A stretch of DNA of 64,000 nucleotides from Paractinoplanes durhamensis. GTDB taxonomy: Bacteria > Actinomycetota > Actinomycetes > Mycobacteriales > Micromonosporaceae. Made by a program: the position numbers and the translations under genes. This document shows positions 16,179-23,958 of this stretch, piece after piece. The notes below the pieces were generated by a model, which saw only the letters and a list, made by a program, of their open reading frames with translations, was not told the origin of the DNA and did no database searches. The stretch is taken from the NCBI RefSeq assembly GCF_016862175.1, contig NZ_BOML01000021.1, positions 186,001 to 250,000 on the forward strand, in the 5' to 3' direction. The number at the start of each line of letters is the position of its first letter. The first letter of the stretch is position 1.

Positions 16179-18767
16179 TCAGTTGCGGGTGATCAGCAGG
16201 TCGGTGGTGGGCAGCGTCTGGCAGGCCAGGCGCCAGCCCTGGTCGATCTCGGCGGCCGAGAACATGCCGCGGGTGTCGGTCTCGTATTCGCCGGCCACCA
16301 CCCGGACCCGGCAGGTGCCGCAGGCGCCCTCGCCGCACGACTGCGGGAACGGGACGCCGGCGGCGTTGGCGGCGTCGAGGACGGTCTGGCCGGGCGGGCA
16401 GTCGAACGTGGTGCCCTCGTCGCGGACGCCGATCGCGTAGCCGGTGATGCCGGCCTGCTCGGCGGCGAGGGCGACGGCGTGCGCGCGTTCCCGGCGGGTC
16501 TGCCGGCTTCCGCCGGACACGAACGCCTCGGTGTGCACGGCCTCGCGGGGCACGTCGAGGTCGGCGAGGGCGCCGAGCAGGTCCTGCATCATCGCGGCCG
16601 GGCCGCAGAGATGGACCCTGGTCACACCGCCGACGAACGGCCGGAGTGCGTCCAGGTCGATCCGCCCGCGCCGGCCGGTCCAGCCGTCGGCCGGCCGGGT
16701 GAGGAAGACAACCACCTCCAGGCCGGGCAGGCGGCCCTGAAGGCGCGCCAACTCCGTCCGGTACGGGATCTCGTCCTCGGTGCGGCAGCCGACCAACAAT
16801 CGGATTAATCCGGTATGTCCCCCAGCTGCTGCCGCGGCCAGCACGCTGATCAGGGGAGTGATCCCGATGCCGCCGGCGATGAGCAGAAGCGGCCCTGCTT
16901 CCGGCCCGGGCTCCCAGGTGAACTCGCCGTGCGGGCCGCTGACCCGCAGCGCCTCGCCGACCTGGAGCTCGTCGTGCAGGAAGGTGGAGCCGAGGCCGGC
17001 CGGGTCCCGTTTCACCCCGATCTCGACGTGGCCGGTCGCCCCCGGCCCACTGGAGATCGAGTAGGAGCGCTCGATCGACTCCACCGCCACCGGCAGGTCG
17101 ATCTTGAGATATTGGCCGGCGGCGAACGCGAACGGCAGTTCGCCGCCGCCCATCGGTTCGAGGCGGATCTTCCGGACCGCCGGGGTCAGCTCCTCGATCC
17201 CGGCCACCCGCAGATAGCCCTCCCAGGCGGCATCCGGGTCGCGGACCGGGCGGGCGCGAATGGCCCGCCACATGTCCCCGAGCTGCCGCGGCTTCAGCAC
17301 GGCGTTCGCCGCCATCAGCCCACCGGCGAGCGCCCCGACCACCCCCGAGCCCCAGGCATCCTGACCGGCGACGACCAAACCCTTTATCGGTGTACGCGTC
17401 CCGGCCAGTCCCGACCGCAGGCGTTGCGGGGTGGCCGCCAGTCCGTAGAACGAGCCGAGCGCGCTGTGCTGGTAGTTCTCGAACGTCAGCGGCGTGGCGA
17501 GCTCGGCGAACGCGATGGTGTCCCGCAGGCCCGGCCACTGCTTGTCGAGGCGGTCGATCAGCCGCCGGGTCAGATCGTCCTTGAACGCGCGGTAGTCGTC
17601 CGGCCGGTCCTGGTCGTCGGTGCCCCGCCACCGGTCGAAAACGGCCGGGTCGACCAGTTCGAGGGCCTCGACGGTGTGGAACCGGGCGGCCGGATTGTTC
17701 AGCGACGCGAACGAGACGTAGAGCGTGCCGTCGCCGGGCTCCCGGTGGAAGCCGTCGCGACCGTCGAGGTCGGGATTGAACCAGTGGTTCTCGCCGTGCA
17801 CCCCGAACCGGGCCGGCGACGAGTCCAGCCCCAGGAACAGCATCACCGCCGACGGCTCGGCCGGCAGGTCCACCGGCTCCCGCCCCAGCATCGCGTACGT
17901 GTTGCGCACTCCCGCCGCCGAGACCGCGGTCGGCGTCCGCACGTGGTACTCCTCACCGGTGGCGCGGTCCTCGACGTCGACGCCGGACACCCGGTTGCCG
18001 TCGGTGACGATCCGCCGCACCTGCTGGCGGGTGCGCAGCTCGACGCCGTAGCGGTCGAGGATCTCCAGGACGATCCGGTTGAGCGCGCGCGGGCCGCCGA
18101 CCGGATGGGCCGTGCCCGCCATGAAGAACGTCGTCGGCACGGCGGCGTGATAGCCGAACGCGTTCGACCCCGGCGGCGTGCCGTAGAGCCCCCAGCGCGC
18201 CGCCACGATCGCCCGCAGCCGCGGATCCCGGAAGCTGCGCTCCAGTTGCTCCCGCGTGGTGCGGTAGGTGGCCGGCGACAGCCATTCCACGAGCGGAAAT
18301 CCGAGCCGGCGCAGCGGCGCCGAGAACGACGAGAGGACGTTGCGCGCGGCGAGTCCGATCATCGCTTTCTTGACCGTACGGAAATAGCGGTCGATGTTCT
18401 TCGCCTCGTCCGGGAACTGCTCGGTGAGGCGGGCCTGGAAGTTCGCCCGGCCGGCCGGCACCGCGAAGTCGAAGTCCGGGAAGTGCAGCACGTCGTAGTC
18501 GTCCGGCAGCGGCCACAGCTGGGCCCGCCCGTCGGTCATGAAGTCGAGGAACGGCCCGGCGTCGGCGCTCATGTAGTGCAACCCGGTGCCGAACTTGAAC
18601 CGCCCCTCGCGGGCGAACTCGTGCGTCATCCCGCCGAGCGTGTAGTGCTGCTCCAGCACGAGGACCTTCCGATGGCCGAACTGCGCGAGCATCCGGGCCG
18701 CCGCCAGGCCGCCCATGCCCGACCCGACCACCACCACATCGGCTTCTTCGTTCCTGGTCACGGTCAC
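16179..18767 (-). CDS. three-module redox fusion: CrtISO/RetSat-like flavoprotein, FNR-type reductase and [2Fe-2S] ferredoxin
   Basis: An 862-residue single frame. Module 1 (about 1-495) is a phytoene desaturase/carotenoid isomerase-type FAD protein: VVVVGSGMGGLAAARML at the N-terminus and GLVVAGQDAWGSGVVGALAGG at the C-terminal FAD site. Module 2 (about 515-750) is a ferredoxin-reductase fold with the flavin motif RSYSIS (about 567) and the NAD(P) motif GGIGITP (about 630). Module 3 (about 762-862) is a plant-type ferredoxin with Cys811, Cys816, Cys819 and Cys849 (CX4CX2CX29C). The chain therefore carries its own NAD(P)H-to-flavin electron path and may saturate or isomerise a lipid or isoprenoid. 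The start is GTG 18767 with no strong ribosome binding site. Confidence 0.9.
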   Translation of the reverse strand: MTVTRNEEADVVVVGSGMGGLAAARMLAQFGHRKVLVLEQHYTLGGMTHEFAREGRFKFGTGLHYMSADAGPFLDFMTDGRAQLWPLPDDYDVLHFPDFDFAVPAGRANFQARLTEQFPDEAKNIDRYFRTVKKAMIGLAARNVLSSFSAPLRRLGFPLVEWLSPATYRTTREQLERSFRDPRLRAIVAARWGLYGTPPGSNAFGYHAAVPTTFFMAGTAHPVGGPRALNRIVLEILDRYGVELRTRQQVRRIVTDGNRVSGVDVEDRATGEEYHVRTPTAVSAAGVRNTYAMLGREPVDLPAEPSAVMLFLGLDSSPARFGVHGENHWFNPDLDGRDGFHREPGDGTLYVSFASLNNPAARFHTVEALELVDPAVFDRWRGTDDQDRPDDYRAFKDDLTRRLIDRLDKQWPGLRDTIAFAELATPLTFENYQHSALGSFYGLAATPQRLRSGLAGTRTPIKGLVVAGQDAWGSGVVGALAGGLMAANAVLKPRQLGDMWRAIRARPVRDPDAAWEGYLRVAGIEELTPAVRKIRLEPMGGGELPFAFAAGQYLKIDLPVAVESIERSYSISSGPGATGHVEIGVKRDPAGLGSTFLHDELQVGEALRVSGPHGEFTWEPGPEAGPLLLIAGGIGITPLISVLAAAAAGGHTGLIRLLVGCRTEDEIPYRTELARLQGRLPGLEVVVFLTRPADGWTGRRGRIDLDALRPFVGGVTRVHLCGPAAMMQDLLGALADLDVPREAVHTEAFVSGGSRQTRRERAHAVALAAEQAGITGYAIGVRDEGTTFDCPPGQTVLDAANAAGVPFPQSCGEGACGTCRVRVVAGEYETDTRGMFSAAEIDQGWRLACQTLPTTDLLITRN

Positions 18768-18858
18768 CTCGGCTGCTCGACGGTCGCTTGCGCCGAAGTT
18801 AGGGAGACGTTCTGAACAGCCAGTGGACGGTTACTGGACCGTCGGCTTGAATGCGGCC

Positions 18859-19599
18859 ATGACCCCGCTGACCCCGCAGTTCGCCGTCGTGCTGGTCGCG
18901 CTGACCGCGGTGGCCGTGCTGGCGACCCTGGCCGGGCGGATCACCGTGAGCCGGGCGGTGGTGACCGCGGCGGTGCGAGCGGTCCTGCAGCTCGCGGCGG
19001 TGTCGCTGGTGATCGCGGCGGTGCTGAAGTCGTGGTGGTCGACGGCCGGGTTCATCCTGGTCATGCTGCTGGTGGCGGTGGCCACCGCGGCCCGGCGGAT
19101 CACCACACTGCGCCGCGGCTGGTGGGTGGTGCTGCCGATCGCGGCCGGCGCGCTGCCGGCCGGTGCGGTCATCGTCGCCGCCGGCACGGTGCCGCTGCAG
19201 GAGGTCGCGGTGCTGCCGATCGCCGGCATCCTGATCGGCGGCGCGATGACGGCGACGTCGCTGGCCGGCCGCCGGGCCCGCGACGAGCTGAAGAACCGGC
19301 ACGGCGAGTACGAGGCGGCGCTGGCACTCGGCTTCCTCGACCGGGACGCGGCCCTGGAGGTGGTGCGCCCGAGCGCCGGCCAGGCCCTGGTGCCGGCCCT
19401 CGACCAGACCCGGACGGTCGGCTTGGTCACGCTGCCGGGTGCGTTCGTCGGGGTGCTGCTCGGCGGCGGCTCCCCGTTGCAGGCCGGCGCCACCCAGCTG
19501 CTGGTCCTGATCGCCCTGCTCGCGGTGGAGGCGATCGCGCTCGTGGTGACGATCGAGCTGGTGGCCAGGGGCTACCTGACCACCAGCTCGCCGAATTAG
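18859..19599 (+). CDS. FetB/UPF0014-like ABC permease
   Basis: Open from 18715, but the protein begins at ATG 18859 (MTPLTPQFAVVL), giving 246 residues and about seven membrane segments. The segment MTATSLAGRRARDEL, then ALALGFLDRDAALEVVRPS and DQTRTVGLVTLPGAFVGVLLGG matches the conserved cytoplasmic loops of the FetB (YbbM) iron-export permease family. No FetA-type ATPase gene is adjacent, so its ATPase partner is missing here or encoded elsewhere. The last 4 bp overlap the convergent SPFH gene. Confidence 0.78.
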   Translation: MTPLTPQFAVVLVALTAVAVLATLAGRITVSRAVVTAAVRAVLQLAAVSLVIAAVLKSWWSTAGFILVMLLVAVATAARRITTLRRGWWVVLPIAAGALPAGAVIVAAGTVPLQEVAVLPIAGILIGGAMTATSLAGRRARDELKNRHGEYEAALALGFLDRDAALEVVRPSAGQALVPALDQTRTVGLVTLPGAFVGVLLGGGSPLQAGATQLLVLIALLAVEAIALVVTIELVARGYLTTSSPN

Positions 19600-20414
19600 T
19601 CCGTGCCCAGCTGGTCGCTGTGCTTCTCGAAACCGATGTAGAGGCGGGCTGCCGCGTTCGAGCCGAGCGCGCCCAGCGTCTCCAGCTCGCGCAGCCGCAG
19701 CAGGGCCGGGTGCTGCGCGTACGCCTCGGCGCCCGCGGCCAGCCGCTGCAGCGCGTCCACCTCGGCGTCGGTGCGGATCCGCTTCGCCTCGGCGTCGGCC
19801 TCGGCGGCGAGCCGGGTCGACTCCGCCTTGGAGGTCGCCTCCAGGGCCTCCCGGTCGGCCCGGGTGCGGGCCTCGACCATCTGCGCCTCGGCCATCCGCT
19901 GCGCGGTCAGCACCCGGTTCATGATCTCCTGCAGGTTGCCCGGGAAGACCAGGTCCTTCACGTCGGCCCGGATGATCTGCACGCCGTAGCCCGCGGAGAC
20001 GCCCTCGACGTCACGCAGGATGTCCTCGCTGAGCTGGTTGCGGTTGGTCAGGATGGCCTCGAGCGTCATCGACGCGAGCGACCGGCGCGCGGCGAGCTGC
20101 ACGTCGCTGTAGATCCGGTCGCTGTAGTCGGCGACCTGCTCGACGGCGGCCCGCGGGTCGATCACCCGGAAGTGCGTGACGATGTTGACCCGCACCGCGA
20201 CCTTGTCGGCGGTGAGGATCTCCTGACCCTTGATGTTGAGCTCCCGCTCACGCACGTCGATCGGCACGACGGCGACCCGCGGCACCCGCGCACCGAAGAG
20301 GCGCCGCTTGGGCAGCTCGTAGCGGCCGGGCTCGAGCACCTGCTCGAACCGACCGTCGGCGTAGCGAAGCCCGCGGAATCCACTGTGGACGATAATCTCG
20401 TGACGGTCGGTCAT
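19596..20414 (-). CDS. SPFH/band 7 (slipin-like) protein
   Basis: A 272-residue SPFH-domain protein. The band 7 domain occupies about 5-185 (LEPGRYELPKR, VRVNIVTHFRVIDP, VLTAQRMAEAQMVEARTRAD) and a charged coiled coil follows (about 185-250). Unlike most stomatins it has no N-terminal membrane hairpin, so it must bind the membrane peripherally or through a partner. GAGGTGA lies just before the ATG. The region immediately upstream encodes a possible small membrane segment (20498-20755) on the same strand, which could once have supplied an anchor. Confidence 0.85.
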   Translation of the reverse strand: MTDRHEIIVHSGFRGLRYADGRFEQVLEPGRYELPKRRLFGARVPRVAVVPIDVRERELNIKGQEILTADKVAVRVNIVTHFRVIDPRAAVEQVADYSDRIYSDVQLAARRSLASMTLEAILTNRNQLSEDILRDVEGVSAGYGVQIIRADVKDLVFPGNLQEIMNRVLTAQRMAEAQMVEARTRADREALEATSKAESTRLAAEADAEAKRIRTDAEVDALQRLAAGAEAYAQHPALLRLRELETLGALGSNAAARLYIGFEKHSDQLGTD

Positions 20415-20497
20415 GGTTCACCTCTTCACCGAAGGAATGGGTGGCCCCGGAGCGGATCCGATGTGAAGGATCGGTCGCCAGGAGGACAGTCGGATCA

Positions 20498-20755
20498 GCG
20501 TGGTTTGATCGCCAATGCATCCGCTGCGGAAGCGCGTACTTCTGAAGCCGCCGGGGCCGAGATCAGAATCCCAAACCCCACCCCCGCCGACAACGCAATT
20601 AGCAGCCCCCCGGCACCCTCGGCCGACCAGAGCACGGCCTGGCCCACCGCCCCCGCCAGTGCCAAAACGCTGTTGTCCCACGGATCGAGGCGCCCAGCGC
20701 AACACCAAGCCGGCAGCCCATTACCGCCCGCGCGACCAACCGCCGCCCACCACCC
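20498..20755 (-). pseudogene. possible remnant of a small membrane protein
   Basis: A stop-free minus-strand frame ending at TGA 20495-20497. Its product is strongly hydrophobic (VLALAGAVGQAVLW and GLLIALSAGVGFGILI), like a two-helix membrane protein, and GC at third positions is high over the first 45 or so codons, as in real genes here. There is no ATG or GTG at a sensible place; the first usable start is a TTG leaving 56 residues. The 5' end is cut by an in-frame TGA at 20756-20758. It reads as a decayed or frameshifted gene, perhaps the former partner of the SPFH gene. Confidence 0.25.
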
Positions 20756-20840
20756 TCAACGACCGCCCCTGACGCTCGCCGCCCATGGTCCACGCGATCG
20801 CCCCAGCCCAACCAGATGTTCCGACCGCTTTGCTTTGCTC

Positions 20841-20860
20841 ACCAATACGCACCAATACGC
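20841..20860. repeat. 10-bp tandem duplication ACCAATACGC
   Basis: Two exact adjacent copies in the intergenic region, preceded by the short repeat TTTGCTTTGC. Function unknown. Confidence 0.6.
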
Positions 20861-21050
20861 GCTGCTTTCCTTGATTGCGGGGTCTGTGCGCGGGTCAGGA
20901 TTTCGATTTTCTTGATGTCGGGGCCTCGGGTGTGCGACGAGAGCCCGTTTTTCTGGATCTCGGCCGCTGGTCGCTCGGCCGAGGCCCCAACTTCAGCATG
21001 ACTCCCGCCTGTGGAGTCGCCGGGTCGGCCTGCCGGGCCTGAACAACCCG

Positions 21051-21076
21051 AAAGATATTGATGAATTGCTATCTTT
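21051..21076. promoter_or_regulatory. inverted repeat AAAGATA / TATCTTT
   Basis: Perfect 7-bp arms (21051-21057 and 21070-21076) around a 12-bp AT-rich centre. The right arm overlaps the proposed -35 of the M28 peptidase promoter, the right place for a repressor or activator site. No regulator gene is adjacent. Confidence 0.4.
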
Positions 21077-21102
21077 GCAGGCCCGGGGTGGGTGCGTAGC
21101 GT
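21074..21102 (+). promoter_or_regulatory. promoter of the M28 peptidase gene
   Basis: -35 TTTGCA (21074-21079), 17-bp spacer, -10 TAGCGT (21097-21102), then 7 nt to ATG 21110. This geometry predicts a leaderless transcript. Confidence 0.45.
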
Positions 21103-21109
21103 CCGCTTC

Positions 21110-22039
21110 ATGTTCGACTTTCGTAAGTTCGCCTATGCCGGGGTCACCGTTGCCCTGACCGCCACCCTCGCGGTCACCGGGCTGACCCATGCCGACGCGG
21201 CCCAGGCCCCGGCCCCGGCGGTTGCCGCTCCGCCGGTGATCACCGCTACCGTGCCGATGGCGCATCTCAGCAAGCTGATGGAGTTTGCCGCCGCCTCCAG
21301 CAACACCCGGGTCATCGGCAGTGCCGGCTTCACCGCCACGGTGAGTTACCTCCAGGCGCAGCTGGCCGGGCTCGGCTGGACCACGACCGTGCAGAACTTC
21401 ACCGTTCGCGGGAAGAAAGCGGCCAACGTCGTCGCCGAGTGGCCCTACGGCGACGCCGGGCATGTCGTCATGGCGGGGGCGCACTCCGACTCGGTTGCGG
21501 CCGGGCCGGGGATCAACGACGACGGGTCCGGGGTGGCCGCGCTGCTGGCCAATGCCGCCGCCATCACCCAGTCGAACCTGCGGCCGGCCAAGCGCATCCG
21601 GTTCGGCTTCTGGGGTGCCGAGGAGCAGGGCGACGTCGGCTCCAGCTACTACGTGTCGCACCTGGCCGGTGGGGAGGCCGCGAAGATCGACGCCTACCTG
21701 AACTTCGACATGGTCGGCAACAAGGTCGAGAACGGCAAGGCGGTCGGCTGGAGTCTCTACGCCGAGGGCCAGTCGAACGGCCTGAACGCGCCGTTCCAGT
21801 CGTATTTCGCCGCGCAGGGCATCACGGTCAACCCGTCGCTGGACACCGACGACCGTTCCGACCATGCCGCGTTCAAGAACGCCGGCGTCGACGTCACCGG
21901 GGTGAGTTCGGTGCGCAGCCTCAACGAGCTGGGCGCCTGCTACCACAAGGCGTGCGACAACCTCACCGACGTCGACCAGAACAGCATGGTCCTGGCGTCG
22001 AACGCCATCGCCAATGCTGTCTGGTCACTCGCCGGCTGA
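21110..22039 (+). CDS. secreted M28 zinc aminopeptidase
   Basis: 309 residues from ATG 21110 (GTG 21092 would add six). A Sec-type signal (AYAGVTVALTATLAVTGLTHADA) is followed by an M28 catalytic domain resembling Streptomyces griseus aminopeptidase. Zinc and catalytic residues are visible: His in AGAHSDSV, Asp in INDDGSG, Glu-Glu in WGAEEQG, Asp in LNFDMVG, and His in DRSDHAAF. It removes N-terminal residues from peptides outside the cell. A cysteine pair in GACYHKACDN probably forms the usual disulphide. The promoter seems leaderless and is overlapped by an inverted repeat. Confidence 0.92.
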   Translation: MFDFRKFAYAGVTVALTATLAVTGLTHADAAQAPAPAVAAPPVITATVPMAHLSKLMEFAAASSNTRVIGSAGFTATVSYLQAQLAGLGWTTTVQNFTVRGKKAANVVAEWPYGDAGHVVMAGAHSDSVAAGPGINDDGSGVAALLANAAAITQSNLRPAKRIRFGFWGAEEQGDVGSSYYVSHLAGGEAAKIDAYLNFDMVGNKVENGKAVGWSLYAEGQSNGLNAPFQSYFAAQGITVNPSLDTDDRSDHAAFKNAGVDVTGVSSVRSLNELGACYHKACDNLTDVDQNSMVLASNAIANAVWSLAG

Positions 22040-22044
22040 GACGG

Positions 22045-22773
22045 TTAAGACCGGACCCCGCGGTGCGCGCCCCTCGAGCGCACCGCGGGGACCAGGGCCG
22101 GGACGTCGCGCGCGTATTCGTCGTAGACGACGGGGAGGTGCGCGCGGAGGTCCCGCTCCTCGAAGCGGATGCCGACCGCGATGTAGCCGGTCGCGGCGAC
22201 CGCGAAGAACAGGTGGCCCACGCTCATCCGTGGGGTGGCCCAGAAGGTGACGACCAGGCCGAGCATCATCGGGTGCCGGCACAGCGCGTACAGGCCGCGC
22301 CGGGTGAACGACGGCGACTGGTAGGGGAGTCGGCGCAGGTACGTGTAGGCCTGCTTCAGCCCCAGGAAGTCGGCGTGATCGACCGCGTAGGTGGACACCA
22401 CGACCAGCACCCAGCCGGCCGCGTAGACCACCCAGATCGCCACCGACCACGGCGCCCCGACGTGCCAGAGCGCCGCCGGCACCGGCTGCCAGAAGACGAA
22501 CTGGGCGAGCAGCAGCAGACCCGCCACCAGGACGTAGGTGCTGCGTTCGGCGGCCGCCGGGATCAGCCGGGTCAGCCGCTGCTTGACGCCGGCCCGGGCC
22601 ATCACCGAATGCTGGACGGCGAAGGCGAGCAGCAACGCCCCGTCGACCGCGAGCGCCACCCACGGCGAGCTGACCGCGGGGCCGTCGATCCCGCCGGCCA
22701 GGAAGTAGACGGCCCAGGCGGAACTGAGCAGGAACACCGTGTACGCGATCACCGCGTACCCAAGAATCAGCAT
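22045..22773 (-). CDS. MddA/NnrU-like membrane methyltransferase
   Basis: The frame is open to 23025, but the upstream part is antisense to another gene; the real protein starts at ATG 22773 (MLILGYAVIAY), giving 242 residues. It has about five membrane segments and the C-terminal signature GLYALCRHPMMLG, then GIRFEERDL and YDEYARDVPALVP, as in isoprenylcysteine carboxyl methyltransferase-like proteins and methanethiol S-methyltransferase (MddA). It would methylate a thiol or prenyl-cysteine using S-adenosylmethionine. The last dozen codons lie inside a strong stem-loop shared with the convergent peptidase gene. Confidence 0.75.
   Translation of the reverse strand: MLILGYAVIAYTVFLLSSAWAVYFLAGGIDGPAVSSPWVALAVDGALLLAFAVQHSVMARAGVKQRLTRLIPAAAERSTYVLVAGLLLLAQFVFWQPVPAALWHVGAPWSVAIWVVYAAGWVLVVVSTYAVDHADFLGLKQAYTYLRRLPYQSPSFTRRGLYALCRHPMMLGLVVTFWATPRMSVGHLFFAVAATGYIAVGIRFEERDLRAHLPVVYDEYARDVPALVPAVRSRGAHRGVRS
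22056..22090. terminator. bidirectional stem-loop between convergent genes
   Basis: CCCCGCGGTGCGC (22056-22068) pairs perfectly with GCGCACCGCGGGG (22078-22090), loop 9 nt. It lies 16 bp after the peptidase stop and inside the last codons of the methyltransferase gene. There is no T-run, which is common for actinobacterial terminators. Confidence 0.6.
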
Positions 22774-22822
22774 GTCCTCAGCGTGCGGGCCGGCCCCACC
22801 CCGGCACAGGCCGGGAAATACC

Positions 22823-23845
22823 TCAGTCCGGCCCGCCGGTGGCCACGTACCAGGCGGCGATCTGCGACCGCGACCGGAAGTCCATCCGGTACCGGATCCG
22901 TTCGACGTGCGCCTCGGCCGACCGTTCGGCGATGCCGAGGCGTTCCCCGATCTCCCGGTTCGTGCACCCTTCGGCGATGAGCGCGGCGACTTCGCGTTGC
23001 CGCGCGGTGAGCGTCGGCGCGGCACCCCGATGCGTCCCGGGCAGCCCGAGGAACCGCCGGATCATGCTGGTCACCGGCCGCACCTCACCGATGTAGGGCA
23101 GATGCGACCGCCCCGGCAGAGCCTCGAACCGCGCCCCCGGAATGCCGTCCGCCAGCCGCCGCCCCTGCTCGATCGGCGCGGCCCGATCCCGTTCCCGGTG
23201 CACCACGAGAGTCGGTGCGGAGATCAACGGCAGAAGATCAACAACATTGATGGTGTACGCCGCCGCAAGCATCGCGCACGCCGTCTCGGCGCTGGCCGAA
23301 TCCCGCTGGTAGCGGGTGAACGCCACCCGGGTCGCGGCGTCGGCGTCCGGCGCGAAGATGTCGGTGAGCAGGTCGGACGCGAGTCCCCAGTGCTGCCGGA
23401 CCAGGCCGATCACGTGCTCGCGGATCTCCGGCGCGGCGACGTCGACGCCGCGGGGCCAGCCGCCGTAGAGCACGAGCCGGGACACCGAGGCCGGCTGTTC
23501 CGCCGCCCAGCCCGCCGCGACCCCGGCCCCGAGCGACGCCCCCATCAGGTCGAACCGCGCCACCCCGGCCGCCGCGACCACGGCCCGCAGGGCGTCCTGC
23601 TCGCGCTGCATGGTGTACGGACCGTCGTGCCCCTCGGACAGCCCGCAGCCCGGCTTGTCGTAGCGGATCAGCGTCCGCCCGTCCGCGAGGGCTTCGTAAT
23701 AGGCGCGCTCGGCGGGCAGCGCCCAGCTCAGCTCGAGGTGCCCGAGCCAGCCCGACACATACACCAGCGGCGGCCCCGACCCGGTCACCGCGTACGCGAT
23801 CCGATCGCCGCCGGCCGATGCGGCCATCGCGATCCGCTGACCCAT
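22823..23845 (-). CDS. alpha/beta hydrolase fused to a LuxR-type helix-turn-helix
   Basis: 340 residues. Residues about 1-265 form an alpha/beta hydrolase (RYDKPGCGLSEG, nucleophile elbow GASLGAG, late PGRSHLPY with the catalytic His). Residues about 275-335 form a LuxR/GerE DNA-binding domain (LTARQREVAALIAEG, TNREIGERLGIAERSAEAHV). The hydrolase part would act as a ligand-binding or ligand-cleaving sensor. Fusions of this type are known in actinobacteria but few are characterised. Its target is unknown; the neighbouring methyltransferase on the same strand 49 bp downstream and the divergent VanW gene are candidates. Confidence 0.87.
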   Translation of the reverse strand: MGQRIAMAASAGGDRIAYAVTGSGPPLVYVSGWLGHLELSWALPAERAYYEALADGRTLIRYDKPGCGLSEGHDGPYTMQREQDALRAVVAAAGVARFDLMGASLGAGVAAGWAAEQPASVSRLVLYGGWPRGVDVAAPEIREHVIGLVRQHWGLASDLLTDIFAPDADAATRVAFTRYQRDSASAETACAMLAAAYTINVVDLLPLISAPTLVVHRERDRAAPIEQGRRLADGIPGARFEALPGRSHLPYIGEVRPVTSMIRRFLGLPGTHRGAAPTLTARQREVAALIAEGCTNREIGERLGIAERSAEAHVERIRYRMDFRSRSQIAAWYVATGGPD

Positions 23846-23958
23846 CGCCCGAGTCTATGCACCGAGTTCTTCGTCTCTTCGGCGTGGTGCTCAGCGGGGT
23901 CCGATGATCGAATGTCCCCCGTAAGGATGACCTAAGGCCACGGCAGGAGACCCCGGAA

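Larger units (their letters stand above)
20415..21109. other. 695-bp intergenic stretch, longest gene-free region
   Basis: No complete convincing gene. It holds the upstream region of the SPFH gene, a possible membrane-protein remnant on the minus strand (20498-20755), a 10-bp tandem repeat (20841-20860), an 8-bp-arm hairpin CTCGGCCG/CGGCCGAG (20959-20983), and toward the right an AT-richer promoter region for the peptidase gene. Base composition drops well below that of the neighbours from about 20820. A dispersed repeat or decayed insertion is possible. Confidence 0.5.

Noticed and set aside
16815..18815. Plus-strand open frame of 666 codons
   Set aside because: Antisense to the three-module redox fusion; Arg/Pro/Gly-rich without motifs.
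20515..20772. Plus-strand 85-codon frame in the long intergenic region
   Set aside because: Pro/Arg/Thr-rich, no ribosome binding site, and opposite to the more gene-like hydrophobic minus-strand frame.
20839..21111. Minus-strand 90-codon frame
   Set aside because: No ribosome binding site, crosses the peptidase promoter and has no recognisable features; could be a dispersed repeat but that cannot be shown from this window.
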